From: Actinomycetes bacterium
GTDB taxonomy: Bacteria; Actinomycetota; Actinomycetes; Mycobacteriales; Mycobacteriaceae
Length of the DNA: 64,000 bases
NCBI GenBank assembly: GCA_029780675.1
Contig: JAKOYE010000224.1
Span: 56,591-120,590, forward strand
Reading direction: 5' to 3'
In this document: piece by piece, positions 38,616 to 50,973 of the stretch
Numbering within the stretch: the stretch's first letter is position 1
Layout: each line of letters opens with the position of its first letter
Notes under the pieces: model-generated
Database searches by the model: none
What the model was told of the DNA's origin: nothing
The model's input: the letters and a program-made list of their open reading frames with translations, nothing else
Made by a program: the position numbers and the translations under genes

Positions 38616-39812
38616 ATGAACGTGGTGACCACAACGGTGGGATCCGACTTGAGATTCCGGCTGGTGCGCGAGGACTTCGCCGAGGCGGTGGCCTGGGTGG
38701 CACGAAGCCTTCCGTCGAGGCCCGCGGTTCCGGTGCTGGCCGGGGTACTGATCACCGGAACCGATGCCGGCCTGACCATCGCCGGATTCGATTACGACGT
38801 CTCCGCAGAGGTGACGGTTCCGGCCGAGATCGCGTCCAACGGAACCGTTCTGGTGTCCGGAAAACTGCTGTCGGAGATCACCAAGGCTCTCCCGGCCAAG
38901 CCGGTGGATGTCAGGGTCGAGGGCAGTCAGATGCTGCTGACCTGCGGTAGCGCCAAGTTCACGCTGCCGGCGATGCCGGTCGAGGACTACCCGGCGCTGC
39001 CGTCGCTACCGGATGAAACCGGTGTCGTCGCCGCTGATGTGTTCGCTGAGGCCGTCGGCCAGGTTGCGGTCGCCGCGGGCCGCGACGACACGCTGCCGAT
39101 GCTCACCGGCATCAAGGTGGAGATTTCCGGAGACAGCATCGTATTGGCGGCCACCGATCGGTTCCGGCTTGCCGTTCGTGAGCTGACCTGGTCGACCAGC
39201 TCACCGGGACTGGAGAACGAGGTTCTGGTTCCGGCGCGCACCCTGGCCGAAGCCGCCAGAGCGGTGACCTCGGGTTCCGACGTACACCTGGCACTCGGAA
39301 GCGGTGCGAGTGTCGGCGAGGAGAAACTGCTGGGGATTCTCAGCGGCGGCAAGCGGAGTACCACCCGTCTGCTCGACGCGGAGTTCCCGAAGTTCCGGCA
39401 GCTTCTGCCGACCGAACACACCGCATTGGCCACCGTGGGTGTGGCGGAACTGACCGAGGCGATCAAGCGTGTCGCGTTGGTTGCCGACCGCGGTGCCCAG
39501 GTCCGGATGGAGTTCTCCGACGATCTGCTGCATTTGACCGCCGGGAACGATGGTGTCGGGTCCGCTGAGGAGGATCTGCCGGTGCAGTTCGCCGGTGAAC
39601 CGCTGACGATCGCCTTCAATCCGACGTACCTCACCGATGGCCTTGGTTCGTTGCACTCCGACCGGGTGACATTCGGATTTACCACCTCGAGCAAGCCCGC
39701 GGTGTTACGGCCGGCCGGAGAGGACGCTGCCGAAGCCGCCGGGCCGGGCCCGTTTCCCGCGGTGCACACCGACTACGTGTATCTGCTGATGCCCGTTCGG
39801 CTGCCGGGCTGA
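38616..39812 (+). CDS. dnaN: DNA polymerase III sliding clamp
   Basis: 398-aa beta clamp of three similar domains. Recognisable blocks are [61 protein letters not shown] and the C-terminal [12 protein letters not shown]. It is the processivity factor for replication, just downstream of oriC. Confidence 0.98.
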   Translation: MNVVTTTVGSDLRFRLVREDFAEAVAWVARSLPSRPAVPVLAGVLITGTDAGLTIAGFDYDVSAEVTVPAEIASNGTVLVSGKLLSEITKALPAKPVDVRVEGSQMLLTCGSAKFTLPAMPVEDYPALPSLPDETGVVAADVFAEAVGQVAVAAGRDDTLPMLTGIKVEISGDSIVLAATDRFRLAVRELTWSTSSPGLENEVLVPARTLAEAARAVTSGSDVHLALGSGASVGEEKLLGILSGGKRSTTRLLDAEFPKFRQLLPTEHTALATVGVAELTEAIKRVALVADRGAQVRMEFSDDLLHLTAGNDGVGSAEEDLPVQFAGEPLTIAFNPTYLTDGLGSLHSDRVTFGFTTSSKPAVLRPAGEDAAEAAGPGPFPAVHTDYVYLLMPVRLPG

Positions 39813-39846
39813 GCTGACGAGATCCAGCCGAAGGAGGGCCGACGAC

Positions 39847-40740
39847 ATGCAAATTGGTCTGGTGGGCTTGGGCAAGATGGGTTTCAACATGCGTCAGCGC
39901 CTGCGGGACGGCGGACATGACGTGATCGGCTACGACCCGCGTCCTGAGGTCTCCGATGTCGCTGACCTCTCGGAGCTTTCTGCTGCGCTGGATGCTCCGC
40001 GGATTGTGTGGGTGATGGTGCCGTCCGGACCGATCACGCACGAGACGATCACGGCGCTCGCCGAGGTTCTTGATCCTGGTGACCTCGTCGTCGATGGTGG
40101 GAATTCGCGCTATACCGAGGATGGTCCGCACGCCGAACTGCTCGCCGAACGCGGTATCGGGTTCGTCGATGCCGGCGTCTCCGGTGGAATCTGGGGTCTC
40201 ACCGAGGGATACGGCCTGATGGTCGGTGGTTCTCCCGCAGATGTGGCGCGGTTGATGCCGATTTTCGACACGCTGAGGCCGGCCGGCGACGTGGCCGATG
40301 GATTCGTTCACGCCGGTCCGGTCGGTGCCGGGCATTACGCGAAGATGGTCCACAACGGGATCGAGTACGGGCTGATGATGGCCTACGCCGAAGGATATGA
40401 ATTGTTGGCGGCCGAACCGTTGATCACCGACACCCAGGCCGTCATACAAGCGTGGACGAATGGCACGGTAGTTCGTTCCTGGCTTCAACAACTGCTTGCC
40501 AAAGCGTTGAAGGAGGATCCGGGTCTGGTCGACATCTCCGATTACACCGAGGACTCCGGCGAGGGCCGGTGGACGGTTGAGGAGGCCATTCGCCACCGGG
40601 TGCCCACGCCGGTGATCGCGGCCTCGCTGTTCGCCAGATTCGCTTCGCGCCAAGAGCAGTCGCCCACCATGAAGGCTGTATCCGCATTGCGGAATCAGTT
40701 CGGCGGCCATGCCGTACAGCGGATTCCGCTGTCCGGTTAG
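39847..40740 (+). CDS. gnd: 6-phosphogluconate dehydrogenase, decarboxylating (short type)
   Basis: 297-aa short form. The N-terminal Rossmann motif is [14 protein letters not shown]. The sequence YDPRPE after beta-2 has an Asp, not the Arg that binds the NADP phosphate, which suggests NAD (or possibly F420) use. Catalytic blocks are [18 protein letters not shown] and [16 protein letters not shown] (Lys, Asn). AAGGAGG precedes the ATG. It lies between dnaN and recF as in M. smegmatis; M. tuberculosis lacks it here. The pentose-phosphate step gives ribulose-5-phosphate and CO2. Confidence 0.93.
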   Translation: MQIGLVGLGKMGFNMRQRLRDGGHDVIGYDPRPEVSDVADLSELSAALDAPRIVWVMVPSGPITHETITALAEVLDPGDLVVDGGNSRYTEDGPHAELLAERGIGFVDAGVSGGIWGLTEGYGLMVGGSPADVARLMPIFDTLRPAGDVADGFVHAGPVGAGHYAKMVHNGIEYGLMMAYAEGYELLAAEPLITDTQAVIQAWTNGTVVRSWLQQLLAKALKEDPGLVDISDYTEDSGEGRWTVEEAIRHRVPTPVIAASLFARFASRQEQSPTMKAVSALRNQFGGHAVQRIPLSG

Positions 40741-40745
40741 CTGTC

Positions 40746-41876
40746 ATGTATGTCCGACATCTGGCACTGCGCGACTTTCGGTCATGGACGCACGTCGATA
40801 TCGACCTCATGCCGGGACGTACGGTCTTCGTCGGTTCGAATGGCTTTGGTAAGACGAATCTTGTTGAGGCCCTGTGGTATTGCGCCACTCTCAGTTCGCA
40901 TCGGGTCGGCACGGATGCGCCGCTGATCCGATCCGGCTCCACCAGTGCGGTGATATCGACAATCGTCGTCAACGAGGGTCGGGAGTTGGCGGTTGATCTT
41001 GAAATCGCGGCGGGAAGGGCCAACAAGGCGCGGCTCAACAGATCTGCGGTGCGAAGCACCCGGGAGGTACTGGGGGCGGTACGGGCGGTTCTTTTCGCTC
41101 CGGAGGATCTGGCTTTGGTCCGCGGTGATCCCGGGGACCGGCGTCGTTTCCTCGATGAACTGGCCACCGTTCGCCGACCCGCGGTCGCGGGAATCCGGGC
41201 GGATTACGAGAAGGTGTTGCGCCAGCGGACTGCGCTGCTGAAGTCCGCCGGTGGAGTGCGGGCGCGCGGTGCCGCCCTGGAAACTCTCGACGTGTGGGAC
41301 GGTCATCTCGCCGCGCACGGAGCGAAGTTGATGGCAGCGCGACTGGAATTGGTCAACGTGCTTGCACCGGAGGTTGAGAAGGCCTACATGTTGTTGGCCC
41401 CGTCGTCTCGGCCGGCGAGTATCGGCTATCGCGCGAGCGTTGAGGTGAATGACGGCGACACCGCCGACATCGATTATCTCGAAGCGGCACTGCTGGCTGA
41501 ACTCTCACGGCGCCGTGACGCGGAGCTCGAGCGCGGAATCTGCCTGGTGGGTCCCCATCGGGACGATCTGGAATTGCGGTTGGGAGACCAACCCGCGAAG
41601 GGATTTGCCAGCCACGGTGAGTCGTGGTCGACGGCGCTCGCCCTGCGCCTGGCCTCCTACGAACTGCTGCGTTCGGAGGGCAGCGAGCCGATCCTGATTC
41701 TCGATGATGTTTTCGCCGAACTCGATGTCGCGCGGCGAAAGGCGCTGGCGGACGTCGCGTCCACGGCCGAACAGGTGTTGATTACGGCGGCGGTGGCCGA
41801 GGACATCCCGCCTGACTGGGATGTGCGTCGAATCGGGGTCACACTGGTCGATGGAGTCTCGGCGGTGACATCGTGA
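40746..41876 (+). CDS. recF: DNA replication and repair protein RecF
   Basis: 376-aa SMC-like ATPase. [20 protein letters not shown] leads to Walker [17 protein letters not shown]. The signature is [20 protein letters not shown], and Walker B is [20 protein letters not shown]. It loads RecA at gaps with RecO/RecR. It starts 6 nt after gnd and its TGA overlaps the dciA start. Confidence 0.97.
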   Translation: MYVRHLALRDFRSWTHVDIDLMPGRTVFVGSNGFGKTNLVEALWYCATLSSHRVGTDAPLIRSGSTSAVISTIVVNEGRELAVDLEIAAGRANKARLNRSAVRSTREVLGAVRAVLFAPEDLALVRGDPGDRRRFLDELATVRRPAVAGIRADYEKVLRQRTALLKSAGGVRARGAALETLDVWDGHLAAHGAKLMAARLELVNVLAPEVEKAYMLLAPSSRPASIGYRASVEVNDGDTADIDYLEAALLAELSRRRDAELERGICLVGPHRDDLELRLGDQPAKGFASHGESWSTALALRLASYELLRSEGSEPILILDDVFAELDVARRKALADVASTAEQVLITAAVAEDIPPDWDVRRIGVTLVDGVSAVTS

Positions 41877-42424
41877 CCGGACCCGCGGAACCGCCCGAAC
41901 ACCTCACCAATCTGCCCGGAATGGATCTCGTCCGTCGTGCTCTGGAAGAGGCTCGGGCGACGGCCCGCGATCAGGGTAAGGAGGTTGGTCGGGGCCGGCG
42001 CTCCGCCGCTGCGGGTCGGCCCACCCCGCGGGGTAATCGCAGACGCTGGTCGGGACCGGGCCCGGATGCCCGGGATCCGCAGCCTCTTGGGCGCGCCGCG
42101 CGCGACCTCGCCAAGGTGCGCGGCTGGACCCCGCGAGTCGCCGAAGGATCGGTGTTCGGGGAATGGGAGAAAGTGGTCGGCGAACAGCTCGCCGAACATG
42201 CTCACCCCACGGCACTGCGGGATGGTGTTCTCCACATTTCGGCGGAGTCGACGGCCTGGGCCACCCAATTGCGGATGGTGCAGAGTCAGGTGCTCGCCAA
42301 GATCGCCGCCGAAGTGGGTGACGGTGTGGTCACGGCCTTACGGATCACCGGGCCGGCGGCGCCGTCATGGCGGAAGGGGCCGCGGCATATCTCCGGCCGG
42401 GGACCGCGGGATACCTACGGGTGA
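41873..42424 (+). CDS. dciA: DciA-family helicase loader (Rv0004, DUF721)
   Basis: 183 aa with a disordered basic N-terminus and the C-terminal DUF721/DciA domain (about 85-160: [55 protein letters not shown]). DciA is the replicative helicase operator in bacteria that lack DnaC/DnaI. The GTG start overlaps the recF stop by 4 nt. Convergent with the rhodanese gene. Confidence 0.92.
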   Translation: MTGPAEPPEHLTNLPGMDLVRRALEEARATARDQGKEVGRGRRSAAAGRPTPRGNRRRWSGPGPDARDPQPLGRAARDLAKVRGWTPRVAEGSVFGEWEKVVGEQLAEHAHPTALRDGVLHISAESTAWATQLRMVQSQVLAKIAAEVGDGVVTALRITGPAAPSWRKGPRHISGRGPRDTYG

Positions 42425-42462
42425 CGGAGCCGGCTTGGTGCCGACGGCGGAGTCTGACGCAC

Positions 42463-42936
42463 CTAGCTGACCAACGGTTGCCCGGCGGTCGCCCATCCAT
42501 TGGTGCCGCTGTCCAGTTCGATGATGTTCGTGATCCCCGCAGCCCGCATCTGGGTGACCGCAGGTTGCGAACGATTGCCGGACCTGCAGTACACCGCGTA
42601 GGTGCTGGCTGGATCCAACTGCGACACCCGTTGACCGAAGTCGGAGTCTGTTACCGGAATGTTGATGGCACCGCGGATGCGACCGCTGGCGAATTCTTCC
42701 GGCGTGCGCACGTCGATGACCTGTACGCCGGGAGTGCTGATGACGTTGGCGAACTCGGCGACGTCGACTCGGCGGACCCCACCGGATGCGTTCGGTGCCA
42801 TCTGAACCGCATCGGATGCGTTCGACGTCCTCGGGGCTGTGGCGGTCGCTGATGTCGGATCGCTGCAGCCGGAGGTCACACCGCCGATTGCGAGACCTGC
42901 GGTGAGGCCCACCAGAACGGAACGACATTTCTTCAT
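42463..42936 (-). CDS. Rhodanese-domain lipoprotein
   Basis: 157 aa. A type II signal peptide ends at a lipobox-like VTSGC (Cys24). A Ser/Thr/Ala linker leads to a rhodanese domain (about 55-157: VIDVRTPEEFASGRIRGAINIPV, active Cys117 in CRSGNRS, and GTNGWATAGQP). It should be anchored outside the membrane and handle sulfane sulfur or thiols there; no partner is evident. Its position between dciA and gyrB, reading leftward, is not found in M. tuberculosis. Confidence 0.9.
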   Translation of the reverse strand: MKKCRSVLVGLTAGLAIGGVTSGCSDPTSATATAPRTSNASDAVQMAPNASGGVRRVDVAEFANVISTPGVQVIDVRTPEEFASGRIRGAINIPVTDSDFGQRVSQLDPASTYAVYCRSGNRSQPAVTQMRAAGITNIIELDSGTNGWATAGQPLVS

Positions 42937-45228
<2,292 letters not shown>

Positions 45229-45314
45229 CCGAGATATCTAGCCGGGATGACCACCCATCGACACCCGGCCGATGACGTCTAGCCGACCTGTGATCACCAA
45301 CAGAGGACCCCATC

Positions 45315-47819
45315 ATGACTGACACCACGCTGCCGCCCGAGGGCACTGCCGGCGATCGCATCGAACCGGTCGACATCCAGCAGGAGATGCAGAACAGCTA
45401 CATCGACTATGCGATGAGCGTCATCGTCGGCCGCGCACTGCCGGAGGTGCGCGACGGTCTCAAGCCGGTACACCGCCGAGTGCTGTACGCGATGTACGAT
45501 TCCGGCTTCCGTCCCGATCGCAGCCACGCGAAATCCGCACGCTCCGTTGCTGAAACGATGGGTAATTACCATCCGCACGGCGACGCATCCATTTACGACA
45601 CCCTGGTGCGGATGGCCCAACCGTGGTCGCTGCGTTATCCCTTGGTCGACGGGCAGGGAAACTTCGGCTCCCCTGGCAACGATCCACCAGCCGCGATGCG
45701 CTACACGGAAGCTCGCCTCACGCCGTTGGCGATGGAGATGCTGCGCGAAATCGACGAGGAGACAGTCGATTTCATCCCGAACTATGACGGCCGTGTGCAG
45801 GAGCCCACAGTCCTGCCGAGCCGGTTTCCCAACCTGCTGGCCAACGGATCCGGCGGTATTGCCGTCGGCATGGCCACCAATATCCCGCCGCACAACCTGC
45901 GGGAGTTGGCCGACGCGGTCTACTGGTGTCTGGCCAATTTCGAGGCCGATGAAGAGGCGACCCTGGCCGCGGTAATGGAGCGGGTCAAGGGACCGGACTT
46001 CCCCACCTCCGGCTTGATTGTGGGTACCGGCGGCATCAACGATGCCTACACGACCGGCCGTGGCTCCATCCGGATGCGTGGTGTGGTGACGGTCGAGGAG
46101 GACTCGCGGAACAAGACCTCCATCGTCATCACCGAGTTGCCCTATCAGGTCAACCACGACAACTTCATCGCCTCGATCGCCGAGCAGGTGCGCGACGGCA
46201 AGCTGGCGGGCATCTCGAACATCGAGGATCAGTCCAGCGACCGGGTGGGACTGCGGATCGTCATCGACATCAAACGTGACGCCGTCGCGAAGGTGGTGCT
46301 GAACAACCTCTACAAGCACACCCAGCTGCAGACGAGCTTCGGGGCCAACATGCTGTCCATCGTCGACGGGGTGCCGCGCACCCTGCGGCTGGACCAGATG
46401 ATCCGGTACTACGTGGCCCATCAGCTCGACGTGATCGTGCGACGGACCACCTATCGGCTGCGCAAAGCCAACGAACGGGCCCACATCCTGCGGGGTTTGG
46501 TCAAGGCGCTCGATGCGCTCGACGAGGTGATCGCCCTTATTCGGGCGTCGCAGACCGTCGACATCGCTCGGGCGGGACTGATCGAGCTCCTCGATATCGA
46601 CGAGATCCAGGCCCAGGCCATCCTCGATATGCAGCTACGCCGGCTGGCTGCCCTGGAGCGCCAGCGCATCATCGACGACCTGGCCAAGATCGAGGCCGAG
46701 ATCGCCGACCTCGAGGACATCCTGGCCAAGCCGGAGCGTCAACGGGCGATCGTCCGCGACGAGCTCGCGGAGATCGTCGAGAAGCACGGCGACGAACGGC
46801 GCACAAAGATCATCGCCGCGGAGGGTGACGTCTCCGACGAGGACCTGATCGCCCGTGAGGAGGTCGTCGTGACGATCACCGAGACCGGTTACGCCAAGCG
46901 CACCAAGACCGACCTCTACCGCAGCCAGAAGCGGGGCGGCAAGGGTGTGCAGGGGGCGGCGCTGAAGCAGGACGACATCGTGCGGCACTTCTTCGTGTGC
47001 TCGACGCACGACTGGATTCTTTTCTTCACCACCCAGGGCCGGGTGTATCGGACCAAGGCGTACGAACTTCCCGAGGCGCTTCGGGCAGCCCGCGGTCAGC
47101 ATGTCGCCAACCTGCTGGCCTTCCAACCCGAGGAGCGGATCGCCCAGGTCATCGTGATCAAGAGCTACGAGGACGCGCCGTATCTGGTGCTGGCGACCCG
47201 CAAGGGTCTGGTGAAGAAGTCCAAGCTGACCGACTTCGACTCCAACCGGTCGGGTGGAATCGTGGCGGTCAACCTGCGCGACGGCGACGAACTGGTCGGG
47301 GCGGTGCTCTGCTCCGCCGAGGACGATCTGCTGCTGGTCAGCGCCAAGGGACAGTCGATCAGGTTCTCGGCGACCGACGAGGCGTTACGGCCGATGGGGC
47401 GGGCCACCTCCGGTGTGCAGGGCATGCGGTTCAACGGCGAGGACGAGTTGTTGAGTCTCAACGTGGTCCGGGAGGGCACGTACCTGCTGGTGGCGACCTC
47501 CAACGGCTACTCCAAGCGCACCGCGATCGATGAGTACACCCCCCAGGGCCGTGGTGGGAAAGGCATCCTGACCATTCAGTACGACGAGCGACGTGGCAGT
47601 CTGGTCGGCGCGGTGGTGGTTGACGACGACACCGAGCTGTATGCGATCACCTCCGGCGGTGGTGTGATCCGCACGGCAGCGAATCAAGTTCGCAAGGCCG
47701 GACGCCAGACCAAGGGCGTTCGCTTGATGAACCTGGGTGAGGACGACACACTGATAGCCATTGCCCGCAACCCGGAGGAACAGGACGGCCCCGACGACGA
47801 GGGCGAGGCCGACGCCTAA
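45315..47819 (+). CDS. gyrA: DNA gyrase subunit A
   Basis: 834 aa. The breakage-reunion domain has the catalytic Tyr130 ([10 protein letters not shown]). The quinolone region GDASIYD has Gly89, Ala91, Ser92 and Asp95, the susceptible residues (M. tuberculosis numbers minus one: 88, 90, 91, 94). The C-terminal six-bladed domain carries the GyrA box KRGGKGVQG. No intein is present. It lies 86 nt after gyrB with AGAGGA before the ATG, probably one operon. Confidence 0.98.
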   Translation: MTDTTLPPEGTAGDRIEPVDIQQEMQNSYIDYAMSVIVGRALPEVRDGLKPVHRRVLYAMYDSGFRPDRSHAKSARSVAETMGNYHPHGDASIYDTLVRMAQPWSLRYPLVDGQGNFGSPGNDPPAAMRYTEARLTPLAMEMLREIDEETVDFIPNYDGRVQEPTVLPSRFPNLLANGSGGIAVGMATNIPPHNLRELADAVYWCLANFEADEEATLAAVMERVKGPDFPTSGLIVGTGGINDAYTTGRGSIRMRGVVTVEEDSRNKTSIVITELPYQVNHDNFIASIAEQVRDGKLAGISNIEDQSSDRVGLRIVIDIKRDAVAKVVLNNLYKHTQLQTSFGANMLSIVDGVPRTLRLDQMIRYYVAHQLDVIVRRTTYRLRKANERAHILRGLVKALDALDEVIALIRASQTVDIARAGLIELLDIDEIQAQAILDMQLRRLAALERQRIIDDLAKIEAEIADLEDILAKPERQRAIVRDELAEIVEKHGDERRTKIIAAEGDVSDEDLIAREEVVVTITETGYAKRTKTDLYRSQKRGGKGVQGAALKQDDIVRHFFVCSTHDWILFFTTQGRVYRTKAYELPEALRAARGQHVANLLAFQPEERIAQVIVIKSYEDAPYLVLATRKGLVKKSKLTDFDSNRSGGIVAVNLRDGDELVGAVLCSAEDDLLLVSAKGQSIRFSATDEALRPMGRATSGVQGMRFNGEDELLSLNVVREGTYLLVATSNGYSKRTAIDEYTPQGRGGKGILTIQYDERRGSLVGAVVVDDDTELYAITSGGGVIRTAANQVRKAGRQTKGVRLMNLGEDDTLIAIARNPEEQDGPDDEGEADA

Positions 47820-47847
47820 ACAGCGTCGGCACAGGTAAGGAGTGCTG

Positions 47848-48708
47848 GTGAGTTCACCAAAGGAGCCGGGCTTGCCCGCCCCGGGCGACCGGCCCGGCAG
47901 CGGGGACGCTTCGACCGATGTCCCCCCGTGGCAGGGTGCCCGCCGTCCGGAGTCACCGGCGCGCCCCCCCGCACCGCGGGCCGCGGATCCCCGGACGCGG
48001 TACGTGACCGGCATCGCCGCCCCGGACCTCTCAGCGGCAGGGCCGGTACCGCAACGTCCGGATCCGGTCCCGGTACCCGGTCGGCCCGAGCCCCCGTCCG
48101 GTCGGCCTGAGCCGCTACCGGTCCGGTCCGAGCCGGTGCCCAGCCGGCCCGAGACGCGAAGCGAACGGACGGAGGTGACACCGGCAGTGGGTGCGGCCGC
48201 AAAGCCGCCGGAGGCCTACGCCAGCGAACTACCGGATCTCACGGGTCCGCTGGCCAAACCGGCCCCGGTCCGGCGCCCGCCCGCCGAGCCACCGCTTCGC
48301 CAGTCCGCTCCGAGGCCGGGTGGGCCGGCGGCCGCCCGCTCGCGCGGTCCGGTCCGGGCCAGCATGCAGATCCGGCGCATCGATCCCTGGAGCACGCTGA
48401 AGGTTTCGGGCCTGCTGAGCATCGCCCTGTTCTTCATCTGGATGATCGCCGTCGCGCTGCTGTATCTCGTGCTTGGCGCGATGGGCGTCTGGAGCAAGCT
48501 CAACAGCAACGTCGGCGACCTGTTGACCAGTGGTAGCGGTGCCGGAGGGGAGATCGTCTCCGCGGGGTCGATCTTCGGCAGTGCGGCATTGATCGGTCTG
48601 GTCAACATCGTCCTGCTGACGGCGATGGCCACCATCGGGGCCTACATCTACAACCTCAGCACCGATATGGTCGGCGGTGTCGAGGTCACGCTGGCCGATT
48701 TGGACTAG
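47848..48708 (+). CDS. DUF3566 membrane protein (Rv0007-like)
   Basis: 286 aa. The first about 170 residues are a Pro/Arg/Glu-rich disordered cytosolic region with repeated [22 protein letters not shown] segments. The DUF3566 domain follows, with two transmembrane helices ([30 protein letters not shown] and [23 protein letters not shown]). Start GTG 47848 has AAGGAG at a good distance; GTG 47842 overlaps it. Function unknown, conserved after gyrA in actinobacteria. The last codons (LADLD) are repeated just downstream. Confidence 0.9.
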   Translation: MSSPKEPGLPAPGDRPGSGDASTDVPPWQGARRPESPARPPAPRAADPRTRYVTGIAAPDLSAAGPVPQRPDPVPVPGRPEPPSGRPEPLPVRSEPVPSRPETRSERTEVTPAVGAAAKPPEAYASELPDLTGPLAKPAPVRRPPAEPPLRQSAPRPGGPAAARSRGPVRASMQIRRIDPWSTLKVSGLLSIALFFIWMIAVALLYLVLGAMGVWSKLNSNVGDLLTSGSGAGGEIVSAGSIFGSAALIGLVNIVLLTAMATIGAYIYNLSTDMVGGVEVTLADLD

Positions 48709-48723
48709 CCACTGCCGGCCGAT

Positions 48724-48754
48724 TTGGACGAGCACACCGGTGGTGAGGTAATCT
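48724..48754 (+). promoter_or_regulatory. Promoter of the tRNA-Ile gene
   Basis: TTGGAC (48724-48729), 19-bp spacer, TAATCT (48749-48754). The -35 lies in a copy of the end of the preceding gene. Confidence 0.6.
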
Positions 48755-48772
48755 CTGCCCTCGTTGTTCTTT

Positions 48773-48846
48773 GGGCCTATAGCTCAGGCGGTTAGAGCGC
48801 TTCGCTGATAACGAAGAGGTCGGAGGTTCGAGTCCTCCTAGGCCCA
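48773..48846 (+). tRNA. ileT: tRNA-Ile (GAT)
   Basis: 74 nt including a discriminator A. The acceptor is GGGCCTA/TAGGCCC, the D-loop AGCTCAGGCGGTTAGAGC, the anticodon GAT at 48807-48809 in loop CTGATAA, and the T-arm GGAGGTTCGAGTCCTCC. The 3' CCA is not encoded in full. Confidence 0.98.
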
Positions 48847-48848
48847 CG

Positions 48849-48968
48849 ATGTCCCGATCGACGCGCGCAACAGCCACGGCCATGATCCTTGTGGCAGCGC
48901 TGTTGTCATTCGTGGTCATCCTCCGGCGCCGTAGTGGCGAGGTATGGCACACCCTGCCAGACCGGTAG
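48849..48968 (+). CDS. DLW-39 family-like small membrane protein
   Basis: A 39-codon ORF starting 3 nt after tRNA-Ile. The sequence is MSRSTRATATAMILVAALLS, followed by FVVILRRRSGEVWHTLPDR. It has one transmembrane helix (about 9-25), then RRR, then a tail where GEVWHTLPDR resembles the DLW-x-EAT motif of the actinobacterial DLW-39 family. These genes are 39-40 codons and lie downstream of gyrA. The length, position and architecture fit, though D and L of the motif are E and V. Translation probably comes from the processed tRNA transcript. Confidence 0.65.
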   Translation: MSRSTRATATAMILVAALLSFVVILRRRSGEVWHTLPDR

Positions 48969-48991
48969 GTGTGCAAACCGTCCGGTGACGA

Positions 48992-49064
48992 GGGGCCTTA
49001 GCTCAGTTGGTAGAGCGCTGCCTTTGCAAGGCAGATGTCAGGAGTTCGAATCTCCTAGGCTCCA
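48992..49064 (+). tRNA. alaT: tRNA-Ala (TGC)
   Basis: 73 nt. The acceptor is GGGGCCT/AGGCTCC (one G-U), the D-arm GCTCAGTTGGTAGAGC, the anticodon TGC at 49025-49027 and the T-arm AGGAGTTCGAATCTCCT. It is probably co-transcribed with tRNA-Ile and the small ORF between them. Confidence 0.98.
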
Positions 49065-49096
49065 CTCGGTTCAGTGGCCACCCCGGGTGGCCGGTC

Positions 49097-50227
49097 TCAC
49101 ATCTCCCGGTGCGGGTCTTCTTCCCAGGCACTGTTGAGAAAGGTGTCCACCGCGTCGGTGTAATCGCCCGGGCGGCCGAGTCTGACGTTGATCTGCCGGT
49201 GGGTGAGATGTTGCGGCAGCACGTGCACCTCGGTCCCGAATGACGATGCGGCGGTGGCGAACACCTGTGCCTGCGGGCACGAGTCGCTGCGTCGGCTTGC
49301 GCAGACGAGCAAGAGTGGCTCGGTGGATCGATGCAACGCCAGGAGGGGCGAGACACTCGCCCAATAGGCCGGGTCGCTCCCGAACGCGCGCCGGAACAGC
49401 GGTGGCGGCCGGTTTTCCATCCGCGCCACCAGGTCCAGGGCGGCGGAGTCCAGAACCACGGTGCCCCGCCAGGGACGAAGATCGGGATAGCGGTCGCTGT
49501 TCGCGGATACCAACGCCACCAGATGGCCACCGGCGGAGTGCCCCATGATCACCAGGTTGTCCGGATCGCCCCCCCACTCGACAGCATGGGTCTGTGCGTA
49601 GGCGATGGCCGCGGCGACCGAGTCCGCCTGCCCGTCCGGAGGCACGGACGGCAACAGGGGGTAGTTCACGGAAACGACGACGACGCCTTCCGGGACGAAG
49701 TGTTTGACCTTGTTGCGGACCAGACCGCGATTCGACTTGTCGCCAAAAGCCCAACCACCGCCGTGGACCATCAGGATCATCGGGGCGTCGACGGCACCCG
49801 GCGCTGTGTAGACATCGAGCTTCTCCTTGGGTGAGGACCCGTAGGGAAGGTTCCGGAATCGGACCGCGGCCTGGGCCGAACCAGCCTGAGCCGGCGATTC
49901 GGGCTCGTTCGTCGCCGCGGCGGCAGCGGATATGCGTCGCGGGAGCGGTGGTCTTGCCGGCGTGGGCACGGCAGACCGGGGTCGCAGTCGCGCCGACCCG
50001 GGGGATGCCGCGCGGGGGGAAGCACCGATCCGCGCCGCCGAAACCGCGGAGCCGGTGGACCGCGTAGCGGCGCCGTTCCCCGAAGGTCCGGCGGACCGCT
50101 CATCGGGGGCGGTGGCGCTCGTCGCATCGCCGGGATCGGCGTTCGCGACCGCCTGACCGAAGGACACCGCCAGACCGACACCCAACGCCGCCGCGGCCGC
50201 GCCAAACCAACGGCGGATCACGGTCAC
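49097..50227 (-). CDS. Secreted alpha/beta hydrolase (carboxylesterase/lipase-like)
   Basis: 376 aa. A signal peptide (FGAAAAALGVGLAVSFGQAVANA|DPG) precedes a long Ala/Pro/Ser/Arg linker (about 33-120). The hormone-sensitive-lipase-like domain has oxyanion HGGGWAFG, nucleophile GHSAGG and a C-terminal His in LPQHLTHRQ. Start GTG 50227 gives a clean signal peptide; the open frame upstream is intergenic. Secreted, substrate unknown, possibly feruloyl- or short-chain esters. A perfect 8-bp inverted repeat (49076-49091) between its end and tRNA-Ala may serve as a two-way terminator. Confidence 0.87.
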   Translation of the reverse strand: MTVIRRWFGAAAAALGVGLAVSFGQAVANADPGDATSATAPDERSAGPSGNGAATRSTGSAVSAARIGASPRAASPGSARLRPRSAVPTPARPPLPRRISAAAAATNEPESPAQAGSAQAAVRFRNLPYGSSPKEKLDVYTAPGAVDAPMILMVHGGGWAFGDKSNRGLVRNKVKHFVPEGVVVVSVNYPLLPSVPPDGQADSVAAAIAYAQTHAVEWGGDPDNLVIMGHSAGGHLVALVSANSDRYPDLRPWRGTVVLDSAALDLVARMENRPPPLFRRAFGSDPAYWASVSPLLALHRSTEPLLLVCASRRSDSCPQAQVFATAASSFGTEVHVLPQHLTHRQINVRLGRPGDYTDAVDTFLNSAWEEDPHREM

Positions 50228-50419
50228 GTCCTGCGGGCGCGCCTGTGGTCGACTCTGAAGAATCGACGCCGCGCCGCGCACTACTCCAGTGTCGTCCCGA
50301 TTGGGCTGCCTCACAAGGTGCGGATGGGCCGTCAATGTCGTCGCGCCCGGCCGAGCGTTGGCCGGCGGTAGGGGTGGCCGCGGAATCGGACGCGCGGCCT
50401 ACTGGCAGACTGTCACCTC

Positions 50420-50947
50420 GTGACGAGCCCCATTGCGACCGCGACCGCGACCCTGCACACCAACCGTGGTGACATCAAGATCGCGCTGTTCGGCAACCAT
50501 GCCCCCAAGACCGTCGCCAACTTCGTCGGTCTGGCGCAGGGAACCAAGGACTACTCGACCCAGAACGCGTCCGGCGGTACGTCCGGCCCGTTCTACGACG
50601 GTGCGGTGTTCCACCGCGTCATCGACGGTTTCATGATCCAGGGCGGCGATCCCACCGGCACCGGCCGCGGCGGACCAGGCTACAAGTTCGCCGACGAGTT
50701 CCATCCCGAGTTGCAGTTCGACAAGCCCTACCTGTTGGCGATGGCGAACGCGGGTCCGGGCACCAACGGTTCGCAGTTCTTCATCACCGTCGGCAAGACC
50801 CCCCACCTCAACCGCAAGCACACCATCTTCGGCGAAGTCGTGGATCCGGATTCCCAGCGTGTGGTCGACGCCATCGCGGGAACCGCGACCGATCGCAACG
50901 ACCGGCCGACCGACGACGTCGTCATCGAGTCGATCAGCATCTCGTAG
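50420..50947 (+). CDS. ppiA: Peptidyl-prolyl cis-trans isomerase A (cyclophilin, Rv0009)
   Basis: 175-aa cyclophilin. Active-site motifs are [15 protein letters not shown] (Arg, Phe, Met, Gln), [36 protein letters not shown]. There is no signal peptide, so it is cytosolic as predicted. Start GTG 50420; CAGACT 8 nt upstream resembles a -10, so it may be leaderless. Confidence 0.97.
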   Translation: MTSPIATATATLHTNRGDIKIALFGNHAPKTVANFVGLAQGTKDYSTQNASGGTSGPFYDGAVFHRVIDGFMIQGGDPTGTGRGGPGYKFADEFHPELQFDKPYLLAMANAGPGTNGSQFFITVGKTPHLNRKHTIFGEVVDPDSQRVVDAIAGTATDRNDRPTDDVVIESISIS

Positions 50948-50973
50948 TTCGGTGGTGCGCCGGTCGCGAGGAA

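Noticed and set aside
45582..45611. Fluoroquinolone-resistance substitutions in the gyrA QRDR
   Set aside because: The codons read GDASIYD, the susceptible form at all main positions.
45315..47819. GyrA (or GyrB, DnaA) intein
   Set aside because: All three proteins read through their conserved motifs at normal length; some mycobacteria have a GyrA intein but this one does not.
48686..48976. 96-aa minus-strand reading frame over tRNA-Ile (Rv0008c-like)
   Set aside because: The stretch GGLEPPTSSLSAKRSNRLSYRP is the well-known false translation of the tRNA complement. The plus-strand tRNA and 39-codon ORF explain the region better.
49003..49530. 175-aa minus-strand frame through tRNA-Ala
   Set aside because: Its end (EPRRFELLTSALQRQRS) is the reverse translation of tRNA-Ala, and the rest is a shifted reading of the secreted hydrolase gene.
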